The notes under the pieces: generated by a model
The model's database searches: none
Seen by the model: the letters and a program-made list of their open reading frames with translations, nothing else
What the model was told of the DNA's origin: nothing
NCBI RefSeq assembly: GCF_030317145.1
Contig: NZ_JASZYE010000001.1
Coordinates: 496,001-560,000, forward strand
DNA length: 64,000 nt
Source: Variovorax flavidus
Lineage (GTDB): Bacteria > Pseudomonadota > Gammaproteobacteria > Burkholderiales > Burkholderiaceae_C
Reading direction: 5' to 3'
In this document: positions 30,139 through 39,029 of the stretch, in pieces
Layout of the letters: every line of letters starts with the position of its first letter
Position numbering within the stretch: position 1 is the first letter of the stretch
Program-made: the position numbers and the translations under genes

Positions 30139-30939
30139 TCAACGCACGATCTTGTCGAGGTTCGTGGCGCGATCGAGCCCCTTGGCCTCGGCGAAACCCT
30201 TCACATCGCGAAAGACCGTCCCATCGAGATCGGCCTCGGTGAAGTCGGCAGCTGTCACGTCAGCGCCCGTGAGGTCGGCCCCCGCCAGCTTGACCCGAAA
30301 GAAGTTGGCACCCCGGAGATTGCTGCCCTTCAGGTTGCTGAAGGCCATCAAGGACCGGTTGAAGTCGGCGCCCGCCAAGGTGGCGCCCGCCAGGTTGGCC
30401 CCGGCAAGATCGGTGCGCATCTGCCCCATGCCCTGGTTCTTGATGTTGACGCCCACGACGGCGTTGCTGAAGTTGGCCCCGGAGAGGTCGGCCCCCGGCA
30501 GATCCGCGATCATCCGGACGCCCGTCATGTTCGCGCCCTTGAAGATTGGCATCTTCTTGACTTCGCCACCCAGGACGACGACCGAAAGCAGGCTTGCGCG
30601 GTTCAGATCGGCTCCCGTGAAGTCCGTGCCCATCAGCCAGGCGCCATTGAGGTTCGCGCCTTCCAGTACCGCACCGCGGAAGTCGGACAGCACGAGCTTG
30701 CTGCCGAAGAAGCTGGTGCCCCGCAGGTTGGCACGCCGAAAGTCGAGCCTGCTCAGGTCGAGGTCCGAGAGGTCCTTGCCTGCAAGGTCGACGGGCTGGG
30801 CCGGCGAGGCATTCTTCAGCGCGTCCCTCACCTGATCCACCGACAGCTCCGCCCCGCCGGCATGCATGGCGCAGACCATGGCCAGCAGCGCGGCCACGCC
30901 GGACAAGCTGGAGATCGTGAATCGTGGGTTGCGGTTCAT
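30139..30939 (-). CDS. Exported pentapeptide-repeat protein
   Basis: A 266-aa protein starting MNRNPRFTISSLSGVAALLA with a signal sequence cleaved near HAGGAE. From about residue 48 to the C-terminus it consists of A(D/N)LXX-type repeats (DFRRANLRGTSF, GANLNGAWLMGTDFTGADLN, GADLTGADVTAADFTEADLD), which fold as a right-handed quadrilateral beta-helix. Three blocks of repeats are separated by short non-repeat loops. Most characterised pentapeptide proteins are cytosolic, so periplasmic location is the notable point. Function unknown. The stop lies 2 bp from that of the channel gene. Confidence 0.88.
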   Translation of the reverse strand: MNRNPRFTISSLSGVAALLAMVCAMHAGGAELSVDQVRDALKNASPAQPVDLAGKDLSDLDLSRLDFRRANLRGTSFFGSKLVLSDFRGAVLEGANLNGAWLMGTDFTGADLNRASLLSVVVLGGEVKKMPIFKGANMTGVRMIADLPGADLSGANFSNAVVGVNIKNQGMGQMRTDLAGANLAGATLAGADFNRSLMAFSNLKGSNLRGANFFRVKLAGADLTGADVTAADFTEADLDGTVFRDVKGFAEAKGLDRATNLDKIVR

Positions 30940-31040
30940 GGGGACTCCTCTCTTGGCTTCGCGGCTATCCGCGGGGTCGGCGAGCGCAGCGGCCGGCGGC
31001 GCCATAGCATTGGATGATCGCCACTTCGCAAGGGGCCGAC

Positions 31041-31430
31041 ATGACCAAATGGCGCAAGCAGTCTGCATCCGAGGTGTTCACGCCTGAAGAGACCACCGCG
31101 CGGCTCGCCGAAGAGCTGCCGAAGTGGTATTTCGAGGACGGCTGGATTCGACGCAAGTTCAAGACCAGCGGCTGGAAAGGCACGCTGATGGTGGTCAATG
31201 CCGTGGGGCACCTCGCGGAGGCTGCCTGGCACCACCCGGATCTCACGGTGTCCTACGCCTTCGTCACGGTGAAACTGATGAACCACGCCGCCAAGGGCAT
31301 CACCGAGAAGGACTTCGAGCTCGCCAGGAAGATCGAGGAAGTCGTGATGTGGCAACCCGGCGCCGTGGAAGGGTCGTCGCTCGAAGGGACTCCGGACGAC
31401 CCGCGCTTCAAGTACCTGAAGTACGACTGA
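31041..31430 (+). CDS. Pterin-4-alpha-carbinolamine dehydratase-like protein of the H4MPT cluster
   Basis: A 129-aa DCoH-fold protein. The active-site signature is present: AWHHPDLTVSYAFVTVKLMN, then HAAKGITEKDFELARKIEEV. It is longer than typical PhhB at the C-terminus (EGSSLEGTPDDPRFKYLKYD). No phenylalanine hydroxylase gene is nearby. It heads the H4MPT plus-strand block, and DCoH-like genes are repeatedly found in bacterial H4MPT clusters, so a pterin-related role in H4MPT formation is more likely than phenylalanine metabolism. The start ATG at 31041 is favoured over the upstream 31014. Confidence 0.85.
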   Translation: MTKWRKQSASEVFTPEETTARLAEELPKWYFEDGWIRRKFKTSGWKGTLMVVNAVGHLAEAAWHHPDLTVSYAFVTVKLMNHAAKGITEKDFELARKIEEVVMWQPGAVEGSSLEGTPDDPRFKYLKYD

Positions 31431-31595
31431 GCTTTCTGGCGCGGACGCGCGTGGTGACACAGTGTCCTCAACTCGATACAGGTCCGCGCAGGCCCGCCGA
31501 GCCGGGGCGTGACGCTCCGGGAGAAAAGGTCAGCGGAACAGACCTTGCTTTGCAAGCCTTGAGCCACCCCTGCCTTTCAACACGCCGGAAGCACG

Positions 31596-32651
31596 ATGGA
31601 TCGCCCTCGAAATTTTCCCGAAGCGAGCTTCGTCGACCGCCCGGCGACGGTCGCGCTGCGCGCTCCTGCGCGATTGCACCTGGGGTTTCTTGACCCTGCC
31701 GGTTCGCTGGGCCGCAGCTTCGGCAGCGTGGGGCTCGTGATCGGCGGCTTCGAAACGGAGGTCGAGATCAGCGCGTCGCCTGTCGACCGGGTCACTGCGA
31801 ACGGACCTGCAGCCCATGCCGAAATCGAGCGCGCGGCCGCTTGCTTGCGCATGCTGCGAGGCCACACCGGCCGGCGCGATCCGCTGCACCTCAGGCTGGA
31901 GCAGGTATTGCCCGCGCATGCCGGATTCGGATCAGGAACGCAACTGGCGCTGGCGATCGGGCGGGCGTTCGCGCTGTGGCACGGCCTGAGCGTCCCGACC
32001 GCCACATTGGCGCAATGGCTGGGGCGCGGGCTGCGCTCGGGCATCGGCATCGCGGGGTTCGACCACGGGGGCCTGATCGTCGATGGCGGCCCGGGCGCGA
32101 ACGGCGCACCTGCGGCAGTGTTGTCGCGCATTCCGCTGCCCGAAGCCTGGCGCGTCCTGATCGTGCAGGACAGCGCGCAGAAAGGCTTGTCGGGCGACGA
32201 GGAAAGACAGCGCATCGCCAGCCTGCCGCCATTGCCGCGGGCACTGGCCGCCGACATCTGCCATCAGGTGCTGATGTGCGTGCTGCCGGGCGCCGCCGCT
32301 GCGGACTTCGCTCCCTTTGCTGCCGGTGTCACGCGAATCCAGCAGGTGCTGGGCGAGCACTTCGCGTCCGCCCAAGGGGGCCGTGCTTTCGCAAGTGAAG
32401 CGGTGGGTTGCCTGCTCGGATGGGTTCTGCAGCACCGTGGCGAGCATCTCGCTGCCATCGGCCAGAGCTCCTGGGGGCCGACCGGCTTCGCGATCTTCCC
32501 CTCGCAGGCGCGGGCGGAAGCCGCCATGCAGGCCATGCAGGCCGCAGGTGTCGTCGCGCCATCGCTGGCGCTGCGCGTCGTATCCGGCCGCAACGCAGGC
32601 GCCACGCTGCTCGATCGTCGCCCCTCGTCGCCGCTCATCTCGACGCCTTGA
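31596..32651 (+). CDS. Beta-ribofuranosylaminobenzene 5'-phosphate (beta-RFAP) synthase
   Basis: A 351-aa GHMP-kinase-fold enzyme condensing p-aminobenzoate (or 4-hydroxybenzoate in archaea) with PRPP, with decarboxylation, the first committed step toward the arylamine part of H4MPT. Family features: APARLHLGFLDPAGSLGRSF near residue 27, and LPAHAGFGSGTQLALAIGRA near 105, which replaces the GHMP ATP loop. RSGIGIAGFDHGGLIVDGG follows near 148. It equals orf4 of methylotroph clusters and precedes mtdB by 16 bp. Its substrate is supplied by the pabBC fusion at 52989. Confidence 0.92.
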   Translation: MDRPRNFPEASFVDRPATVALRAPARLHLGFLDPAGSLGRSFGSVGLVIGGFETEVEISASPVDRVTANGPAAHAEIERAAACLRMLRGHTGRRDPLHLRLEQVLPAHAGFGSGTQLALAIGRAFALWHGLSVPTATLAQWLGRGLRSGIGIAGFDHGGLIVDGGPGANGAPAAVLSRIPLPEAWRVLIVQDSAQKGLSGDEERQRIASLPPLPRALAADICHQVLMCVLPGAAAADFAPFAAGVTRIQQVLGEHFASAQGGRAFASEAVGCLLGWVLQHRGEHLAAIGQSSWGPTGFAIFPSQARAEAAMQAMQAAGVVAPSLALRVVSGRNAGATLLDRRPSSPLISTP

Positions 32652-32667
32652 TCAACACAGGTTTCTC

Positions 32668-33576
32668 ATGGAACGCCCCTACATCCTCCACATGTTCACA
32701 CCGGGCCGGCAGATGAGCCCGTTCGACATCAACATGGCCGCCGACGCGGGCTACCAGGTCATCGTGCCGTACTGCGAGGTGGGCGCGGACGGCATTGCCG
32801 GCCTCACGCAGGACACGATCTTTTCGCGCAGTCCGAAGGGCCTGCTGCGCACCGGCATCTTCATCGGCGGGCGCGACGTGGTGGAAGCCGCCGACATGCT
32901 CGACCGGGCGAAGGCATCCATGTTCAAGCCCTTCGTCGTGTCGCTGATGGCGGACCCCAGCGGCGCCTACACGACCGCGGCCGCGATGGTGGCTTGCGTC
33001 GAGGCTGCGCTCGCCCGCCACCACGCGAAAGGCCTGGACGGCCAACGTGTCGTCGTCGTCGGCGGCACGGGGCCGGTGGGCCGCATCGCCGGCGTGATCG
33101 CGGCACAGGCGGGCGCCCAGGTTTTTCTCTCCAGCCGCGGCGGTGCCGACGCGGCCGAAGCGGTTGCGCGCGAGACCGGCAAGCGCTTTGGCGTCAGCCT
33201 GGGAGGCGTGGCCGGTGGCGATGCGGCGGCCGTGCGCGCATCGGTCGCCGACGCTGACGTGCTGCTCGCCTGTGCGCCGGCAGGCGTGCAGGCCGTCTCG
33301 GCCGATGTGCTGACCTCGGCCGCGCGGCTCAAGGTCGCGGCCGACGTGAATGCGGTGCCGCCGGAGGGCATTGCCGGCGTCGCCGTGATGGACAACGCCA
33401 AGCCGCTGCCCGACACCGCGGCGGTAGGCATCGGCGCATTGGCGATCGGCAACGTCAAGTACCAGACCCAGCAAAGGCTGCTGGTGCAGATGCATGAGGC
33501 CGAATCGCCGGTGGTCCTGAGCTTTCCAGAGGCGTTTGCCACCGCTCGGGCCTTCATTGCCGAAAAGGCAGCCTGA
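32668..33576 (+). CDS. mtdB: NAD(P)-dependent methylene-H4MPT dehydrogenase
   Basis: A 302-aa cytoplasmic enzyme oxidising methylene-H4MPT to methenyl-H4MPT. The N-terminus ERPYILHMFTPGRQMSPFDI and the dinucleotide loop GTGPVGRIAGVIAAQAGAQV near residue 130 are those of the MtdA/MtdB family. Placement between beta-RFAP synthase and mch matches mtdB rather than the folate-linked mtdA. The start ATG at 32668 removes an artefactual upstream extension. Part of the formaldehyde oxidation route Fae-MtdB-Mch-Fhc. Confidence 0.93.
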   Translation: MERPYILHMFTPGRQMSPFDINMAADAGYQVIVPYCEVGADGIAGLTQDTIFSRSPKGLLRTGIFIGGRDVVEAADMLDRAKASMFKPFVVSLMADPSGAYTTAAAMVACVEAALARHHAKGLDGQRVVVVGGTGPVGRIAGVIAAQAGAQVFLSSRGGADAAEAVARETGKRFGVSLGGVAGGDAAAVRASVADADVLLACAPAGVQAVSADVLTSAARLKVAADVNAVPPEGIAGVAVMDNAKPLPDTAAVGIGALAIGNVKYQTQQRLLVQMHEAESPVVLSFPEAFATARAFIAEKAA

Positions 33577-33594
33577 TCGATCCGGCCATCGACC

Positions 33595-34734
33595 ATGACA
33601 GCGTTGGCCGTCGCTTCCATCTCGGCGCGAGTGCTCGCCGAATCGGCCGTCGACGACGGATTCGAGGTCGTGGCGCTCGATCTGTTCGGCGACGCGGACA
33701 CACGGCGAGCCTGTTCCGAGTGGTATTCGATCGGCGATCCAGCGGACTTGAGCATCGATGGCGCGCGGCTGCTGTCGGCGCTGGAGTCGCTCTCGCAGCG
33801 GCGGCGCGTAGCCGGCTGGATCGCCGGCTCCGGCTTCGAGGGGCGGCCGGATCTGCTGGAGAGCGGCGCGGCGTTGCTGCCGCTGATCGGAACGCAGGCC
33901 GACGCCATGCGGCGCGTGCGGGAGCCGGGGAGCTTCTTCGGATTCCTCGACGCGCGAGGGATCGCCCATCCGGCCGTCCGGATGACAACGCCGGAGGATG
34001 CCGCCGGATGGCTGATCAAGGATGCACACGGCTGCGGCGGGTGGCATATCCGCCGCGTGGAATCGCAGCAGGGCAGGGCGCCATCCGACGCCGTGAGCGC
34101 CCATCACTACTTCCAGCGCGAGGCTTCGGGCACGCCCATGTCGGCGACATTCGTCGCCAATGGACGCGATGCCTCGGTGCTCGGGTTCAACGAACTGATC
34201 GTGCGTCCCCTGGCGGGGCGGCCCTTCGTGTTTTGCGGTGCCGTGGGGCCGGTGCCGCTGCCCGACATCGTGGCCGCCCGAGTGAAGGCCGCACTGCGCG
34301 CACTGGTGGAAGCCTTTTCCCTGCGCGGCCTCGGCAGCCTGGACTTCATGCTGGACGGCGATGCCGTCAGCGTGCTCGAGGTCAACCCGCGGCCGCCGGC
34401 CAGCATGGCGCTTTACGGTCGCGGCATCGTGGCAGCGCATGTGCGCGCCTGTGTACGGGGCAAGCTTGCGCCATGGCCCACGCAGGCAGCGAACGACCCC
34501 GTTCGTGGCAACGAAGTCGTCTTCGCCCCGCGCCGGCTCTGGCTCGATGAGCCCGCCGCGCAACGTCTGGCCGCACGCGCCGGATGCCACGATCTGCCCA
34601 CCGCTGCTTCGGGCTTCGAGGCCGGAGATCCCTTGTGCAGCGTGAGTGCCAGCGGCGCTAACGCCCTGCAGGTGCGCGAGTTGCTGCAGCGTGGCCGCCT
34701 GGCCGTGCATCAATCCCTGGAGTCCACCGTATGA
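33595..34734 (+). CDS. ATP-grasp protein of the H4MPT cluster (orf5 type)
   Basis: A 379-aa ATP-grasp-like protein. The N-terminal domain begins VASISARVLAESAVDDGFEV. The central nucleotide-binding region includes WLIKDAHGCGGWHIRRVES near 140. The catalytic acidic block GSLDFMLDGDAVSVLEVNPR near 248-267 contains the Mg-binding E-x-N. It lies between mtdB and mch, as orf5 does in Methylobacterium-type clusters, and overlaps mch by 4 bp. A ligase role in cofactor assembly is expected, but the substrate is not established. Confidence 0.85.
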   Translation: MTALAVASISARVLAESAVDDGFEVVALDLFGDADTRRACSEWYSIGDPADLSIDGARLLSALESLSQRRRVAGWIAGSGFEGRPDLLESGAALLPLIGTQADAMRRVREPGSFFGFLDARGIAHPAVRMTTPEDAAGWLIKDAHGCGGWHIRRVESQQGRAPSDAVSAHHYFQREASGTPMSATFVANGRDASVLGFNELIVRPLAGRPFVFCGAVGPVPLPDIVAARVKAALRALVEAFSLRGLGSLDFMLDGDAVSVLEVNPRPPASMALYGRGIVAAHVRACVRGKLAPWPTQAANDPVRGNEVVFAPRRLWLDEPAAQRLAARAGCHDLPTAASGFEAGDPLCSVSASGANALQVRELLQRGRLAVHQSLESTV

Positions 34735-35738
34735 CCGATGCCGCGGCGGCACCCCTTGCCGCATCCACGCTCAGCGTGAACACCCTCTCGCGGCCGCTCG
34801 TCGAGCGACTGCTGGCCACCGCCGATGCGCTCGGCGTGCATGCACACCGTGACGGGACCGGTCCCTGCATCGTCGACGCGGGCATCTCCGTCGGCGGCAG
34901 CGTGGCGGCGGGCCTGCTCGTGGGTGAGATCTGCATGGGTGGCCTCGGCCAGGTGAACCTGCGTCCCGACGGAAAAGACGGCTGGCCCACCTGGATCGAG
35001 GTGCACAGCGCACAGCCGGTGCTGGCCTGCCTGGGCAGCCAGTACGCCGGCTGGAGCCTCGCGGCCAGCAAGGAGGAAACGGGCGGCAAGAAATTCTTCT
35101 CGCTCGGCTCGGGACCGGCGCGCGCGCTGGCGACCAAGGAAACGCTTTTCGATGAACTCGGCTACCGCGACCGCGCGGACGCGGGGGTGCTCGTGCTGGA
35201 GGTCGATCGCGAGCCGCCGCAGGTCATCATCGACAAGCTGCTGCGCGATTGCCACTTGAGCGGCGAAGGGCTGACGCTGATCCTCACGCCGACGACCAGC
35301 CTCGCCGGCACCACGCAGGTGGTGGCGCGCGTGGTGGAGGTCGCGCTGCACAAGGCGCACCAGCTGGGCTTCGCCCTTGGCAACATCGTGGGCGGTGCGG
35401 GCTCGGCCCCATTGCCGGCGCCGAGCCACGACGCCGTGGAAGCCATGGGGCGAACCAACGATGCGATCCTGTACGGCGGCCGCGTGCACCTCACCGTGCG
35501 TGGCGAGGACGCGGCCGCCCGCGACCTCGCGAAGCGGCTGCCGTCGAGCAACTCGACCGACTACGGCCGTTCGTTCGCCGACATCTTCACGGCGGCCGGA
35601 TACGACTTCTACAAGATCGACGGCGCCTTGTTCGCGCCCGCCGAGGTATGGGTCAGCAACCTCGACAGCGGCAACACCTGGCACGCCGGCGGCCTGGACA
35701 TGCCCCTGCTGCTGGGCTTGTGGCAAAAGGAGGCGTGA
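34731..35738 (+). CDS. mch: Methenyl-H4MPT cyclohydrolase
   Basis: A 335-aa enzyme hydrolysing methenyl-H4MPT to 5-formyl-H4MPT in the cytoplasm. Recognised by length and conserved blocks: GLLVGEICMGGLGQVNL near 58, SLAASKEETGGKKFFSLGSG near 105, GNIVGGAGSAPLPAPSHDAV near 220, and the end EVWVSNLDSGNTWHAGGLD. It sits third in the mtdB-orf5-mch-orf7 order found in methylotrophs. The ATGA overlaps at its start and a TGATG overlap at its stop imply translational coupling. Confidence 0.95.
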   Translation: MTDAAAAPLAASTLSVNTLSRPLVERLLATADALGVHAHRDGTGPCIVDAGISVGGSVAAGLLVGEICMGGLGQVNLRPDGKDGWPTWIEVHSAQPVLACLGSQYAGWSLAASKEETGGKKFFSLGSGPARALATKETLFDELGYRDRADAGVLVLEVDREPPQVIIDKLLRDCHLSGEGLTLILTPTTSLAGTTQVVARVVEVALHKAHQLGFALGNIVGGAGSAPLPAPSHDAVEAMGRTNDAILYGGRVHLTVRGEDAAARDLAKRLPSSNSTDYGRSFADIFTAAGYDFYKIDGALFAPAEVWVSNLDSGNTWHAGGLDMPLLLGLWQKEA

Positions 35739-36718
35739 TGACCCGGCTCGGGGGCCTCACCGTGGCCATCATGACGGACGAGACCGGCTGGCACACGCGC
35801 CGGCTCCAGGCGGCGCTGCGTGCGCGCGGCTGCATCGGCCGCTGCGTCGACCTGGCGGATTGCCGCATCGACACGACGGCGGCCTGGCATGGCCTGGTCA
35901 TCCCCGGCTTCGGCCGCGACCTGCCCGATGCGGTACTGGTGCGCGGCATCGCAAGCGGGACCTTCGAACAGGTCACGAAGCGGCTCGGCGTGCTGCATGC
36001 GCTGCGCGAGCTCGGCGTCTCCGTGTACAACGACGCCCGGGCGATCGAACGCAGCGTCGACAAGTCGATGACCAGCCTGCTGCTGCATGCGGCGCGCGTT
36101 CCCACGCCGCCGACCTGGGCCACCGAATCACTCGCGCACGCGCAGCGCATCGCGATCCGCGAAGGCGCGGCCGGCCACGCGCTGGTGCTCAAGCCGCTGT
36201 TCGGTTCGCAGGGCAAGGGTTTGCAGCTGGTGGGCCAGGTGGATGGCGTTCATCACCGGCTGCCGGACATCGGGGCCGCCTACGGGTCGCTCGCCTATCT
36301 GCAGCGCTTCATTCCGCCGCTGACGGCGCCCGGCTTCGACTGGCGGGTGCTGGTGGTCGGAGGACGGGCCGTCACCGCGATGCGGCGGGTGAGCAGCCAC
36401 TGGATTCACAACGTCGCGCAAGGCGCACGCTGCGAACCCGCGGAACTGACGCCCGAGCTTGCCAGTCTGGCCGAGGGCGCGGCGCTGGCACTGGGCATGG
36501 ACTACGCCGGGGTGGACCTGATGCCTTCGCCACCGCGCACGAAGTGGGGATCGAGGCACGGCATCCAGGTGATCGAAGTCAACGGCGTGGCCGCCTGGCA
36601 GGGCTTGCAGCGCGTGACCGGCTTCGATATCGCCCGCTGCATCGTCGACGACCTGCTCGATCGCAAGCTCGCGGCCTCGCAGGCCGGCACGCAGTCGAAG
36701 CTGGCGCGCCGCGCATGA
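35738..36718 (+). CDS. RimK-type ATP-grasp ligase of the H4MPT cluster (orf7 type)
   Basis: A 326-aa RimK/ATP-grasp protein starting MTRLGGLTVAIMTDETGWHT at the TGATG junction with mch. Visible blocks: SVDKSMTSLLLHAARVPTPP near 105, the ATP loop VLKPLFGSQGKGLQLVGQVD near 150, and the Mg-binding IQVIEVNGVAAWQGLQRVTG near 280. RimK relatives add Glu to cofactors: archaeal MptN adds L-glutamate to H4MPT. A glutamyl or related ligase step is therefore likely. It overlaps the next gene by 4 bp. Confidence 0.85.
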   Translation: MTRLGGLTVAIMTDETGWHTRRLQAALRARGCIGRCVDLADCRIDTTAAWHGLVIPGFGRDLPDAVLVRGIASGTFEQVTKRLGVLHALRELGVSVYNDARAIERSVDKSMTSLLLHAARVPTPPTWATESLAHAQRIAIREGAAGHALVLKPLFGSQGKGLQLVGQVDGVHHRLPDIGAAYGSLAYLQRFIPPLTAPGFDWRVLVVGGRAVTAMRRVSSHWIHNVAQGARCEPAELTPELASLAEGAALALGMDYAGVDLMPSPPRTKWGSRHGIQVIEVNGVAAWQGLQRVTGFDIARCIVDDLLDRKLAASQAGTQSKLARRA

Positions 36719-37668
36719 ACATGCCTGTCACAGAAATGCGCCAGTGCGCGACGGACCGCGCCAGGGCCTGCTTCCTGCGCGCCTGCGAGCTCGACGTGGC
36801 GGTGCGCAAGCCCGGCAACGTGAGCCGGGCGTCGGCCGGGCATGGAATGACGGCCGATGCCTTCGTCGCCAGCGCCGAGGCCGCGGCCGGACCGCTGTTC
36901 GAGCGCGGGACATCGGTGGGCGAGCGCATCGAGGCGGCTGTGGAGGCGACATGGGCGGTGGCGGGCTGCAACACGAACCTGGGCATCGTGCTGCTGTGCG
37001 CGCCCATCGCGCGCGCAATCGAATTGCGGCCCGACGCCTCGTCGCCGGCGGAGCTGCAGGACGCCATCGAATCCGTGCTGGGCGCGCTCGACCTGTCCGA
37101 CGCGCAGGCTGCCTTCCGTGCCATCGCCCGGGCTCGCCCGGGCGGACTGGGCACGGCAGCGGACCAGGACGTCCGGCACGCGCCCAGCATGGACCTGCGC
37201 GCGGCGATGGCGCTCGCGGCGCACCGGGACAGCATCGCGGGCCTGTACCGCGACGGCTACGGTGCGCTGTTCGACCTGGGTGTGCCAACGCTCGGAACCG
37301 GGTTTTCATTGAAGACGACCCGGGTCGGAGGCCCGCCGGATGCCGCCACCGTCGCGGCGGTCCAGCGGCTCTATCTGGCACTGCTGAGCAGCGTTGCCGA
37401 TTCACACATTGTTCGAATTCATGGCGACGCCGTGGCACACATTGTCATGACTGCGGCGCAGGGATGGCGGGTGCGCGAGCGCTGCCGTGGCGGGCTCGAC
37501 GCCGATCCTGATTTCGCAGCCTGGGACGCCTCGCTCAAGGCCGACGGCATCAACCCGGGGACCACTGCAGATTTGACGGTCGCGACCTTGCTGATCGCGG
37601 GCCTGGCGAGTCCCTCGCGGCCCGCCGCCGGATGGTCCGGGCCGGGTGGCACGGATCGTGATACCTGA
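36715..37668 (+). CDS. Triphosphoribosyl-dephospho-CoA synthase-like (CitG/MdcB family) protein
   Basis: A 317-aa protein with the CitG-family pattern: [20 protein letters not shown] near 25-45, then [20 protein letters not shown] near 90 and [20 protein letters not shown] near 165. CitG/MdcB make the prosthetic-group precursor of citrate lyase or malonate decarboxylase, but no lyase or decarboxylase subunit is present here. It is embedded by 4-bp overlap in the H4MPT block, where homologues recur in methylotrophs. A phosphoribosyl-transfer step in cofactor biosynthesis is the inference. It ends 67 bp before fae. Confidence 0.83.
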   Translation: MNMPVTEMRQCATDRARACFLRACELDVAVRKPGNVSRASAGHGMTADAFVASAEAAAGPLFERGTSVGERIEAAVEATWAVAGCNTNLGIVLLCAPIARAIELRPDASSPAELQDAIESVLGALDLSDAQAAFRAIARARPGGLGTAADQDVRHAPSMDLRAAMALAAHRDSIAGLYRDGYGALFDLGVPTLGTGFSLKTTRVGGPPDAATVAAVQRLYLALLSSVADSHIVRIHGDAVAHIVMTAAQGWRVRERCRGGLDADPDFAAWDASLKADGINPGTTADLTVATLLIAGLASPSRPAAGWSGPGGTDRDT

Positions 37669-37735
37669 CACGTTGCGCTGGCCGGCAGGCCAGTGTCCCC
37701 TATGGCCCCAGAACGCACTCAGGAGACTAATAACC

Positions 37736-38248
37736 ATGGCAAAAATTGATCGCATGATGGTCGGCGAGTCACTCGTCGGTGAGGGCAATGAAGTCGCTCA
37801 CATCGATCTGATCATCGGGCCGCGCGGCAGTCCTGCCGAAACAGCCTTCGCGAATGCTCTCACCAACCAGAAGGACGGCTTCACCTGTCTGCTGGCCGTG
37901 GTGGCGCCCAACCTGCTGACAAAGCCCGCGACCGTGCTTTTCAACAAGGTCACCATCAAGGGAGCCAAGCAGGCCGTGCAGATGTTCGGGCCGGCCCAGC
38001 GGGCCGTTGCCATGGCGGTGGCGGACTGCGTCGAAGACGGCACGATCCCCAAGGATGAGGCCGACAACCTGTTCATCTGCTGCGGCGTCTTCATCCACTG
38101 GCTGGCCGACGACGACACGAAGATCCAGGACTACAACTACCAGGCCGTCAAGGAATCGATCCAGCGCGCGGTATCGGGTTCGCCCACCGCCGCCGAAGTC
38201 GTCGCCAAGAAGGGCAGCGCCAGCCATCCCTTCGCCGCGCATAGCTGA
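37736..38248 (+). CDS. fae: Formaldehyde-activating enzyme
   Basis: A 170-aa enzyme catalysing condensation of formaldehyde with H4MPT to methylene-H4MPT. The N-terminus has [20 protein letters not shown] with the catalytic His near 22. [20 protein letters not shown] and [19 protein letters not shown] follow. The length is canonical. AGGAG at 37721 lies 10 bp before the start, stronger than for its neighbours, consistent with the very high expression usual for Fae. The 67-bp gap upstream may hold its own promoter. A dispersed repeat follows the stop. Confidence 0.97.
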   Translation: MAKIDRMMVGESLVGEGNEVAHIDLIIGPRGSPAETAFANALTNQKDGFTCLLAVVAPNLLTKPATVLFNKVTIKGAKQAVQMFGPAQRAVAMAVADCVEDGTIPKDEADNLFICCGVFIHWLADDDTKIQDYNYQAVKESIQRAVSGSPTAAEVVAKKGSASHPFAAHS

Positions 38249-38250
38249 GG

Positions 38251-38348
38251 TCGCCCCCAGTCTGCGCGCACTTCGTGTCGCTTCGCCAACCCCCTTCCGG
38301 GGGCAACACCCGGCGGCCCGGCGAAGCCGGTTCCGCGGTGTTCCTGGA
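38251..38348 (+). repeat. Dispersed intergenic repeat, copy 1
   Basis: It begins TCGCCCCCAG, contains CACTTCGTGTCG, then the hairpin CCCCCTTCCGGGGGCAA and a second hairpin CCGGCGAAGCCGGTTCC, and ends CCTGGA. Related copies are at 47882-47976 (same strand) and 55611-55702 (opposite strand). It lies between the convergent fae and folB genes, where it could serve as a bidirectional terminator. Confidence 0.8.
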
Positions 38349-38378
38349 AGGGGCTGGGGGTGCGCGGCTGGAGCGTGC

Positions 38379-38882
38379 CTACCCCGGGACCATGCCGGAG
38401 CCGATCAGGTGCAGGACTGCGCCTGAGTGGGTGAGGTGTTCCTTGGCGGGTGGCGCGCGGCGCTCTATCTGCACGCCAACGGCTGTCACGTCGTCGAACT
38501 TCCGCGGCTTGGCGACCTTGACGCGAACCCAGGCCGCGCCGAACTCGCGGATCACGATGTCGGCGATGGTTTCGGCGAAAGCCTCCAGCAACTGCAGCTT
38601 GTGTTCCGCCATCAGGCGGCGCAGGCGCTCGCACACCGCGCCGTAGTCGATGGTGTCGGCGATGCGATCGGTGTCGCAGGCGCGTGCGCGCGCCAGGCCC
38701 GCATGCACGCCGATCACCAGGGGCTGCGTGCGGTGCAGCTCCGTCTCGTGGATGCCGATGACCGTGTGGCCCACGAAGCCTTCGATGAAGATCACGTCCA
38801 GCGCAGGCGCGTCCGCCAGCGAGGGAGGGGCGATCCAGGGCGTGGAACTCTCTGAGGGCTGGCCGGAAGTCAACGTGTGCAT
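38379..38882 (-). CDS. folB: Dihydroneopterin aldolase-like protein (FolB)
   Basis: A 167-aa FolB-fold protein. The core includes VIFIEGFVGHTVIGIHETEL with the active-site Glu-Leu region near 40, then DTIDYGAVCERLRRLMAEHK near 85 and QLLEAFAETIADIVIREFGA near 105. It has about 25 extra residues at the N-terminus compared with housekeeping FolB. Position between fae and the sigma-54 activator suggests a dedicated paralogue supplying 6-hydroxymethyl-dihydropterin for H4MPT. The start is set at MHTLTSGQPS. A 20-bp palindrome lies 36 bp upstream. Confidence 0.85.
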   Translation of the reverse strand: MHTLTSGQPSESSTPWIAPPSLADAPALDVIFIEGFVGHTVIGIHETELHRTQPLVIGVHAGLARARACDTDRIADTIDYGAVCERLRRLMAEHKLQLLEAFAETIADIVIREFGAAWVRVKVAKPRKFDDVTAVGVQIERRAPPAKEHLTHSGAVLHLIGSGMVPG

Positions 38883-38917
38883 ACGGGGTAGTGCTCTTGT
38901 GTGTAGCGGCGTGCTGT

Positions 38918-38937
38918 CGCAAAAAGTATCTTTTGCG
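38918..38937. promoter_or_regulatory. Perfect palindrome between folB and the sigma-54 activator gene
   Basis: CGCAAAA-N6-TTTTGCG, with spacer AGTATC. It lies 36 bp before the folB start and 93 bp before the activator start. A half-like element GCAAAATGC follows near 38958. The perfect 7-bp arms in an AT-rich patch of an otherwise GC-rich region make it a good operator candidate, possibly for the adjacent activator itself. Confidence 0.5.
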
Positions 38938-39029
38938 CGCAATGCGGCTCAAGCTGCAAAATGCGGGCCATACATACAGCGGATCCGCGCACCGCGCATC
39001 GGGCGGGCCGGTCGCACACGGAGACATCG

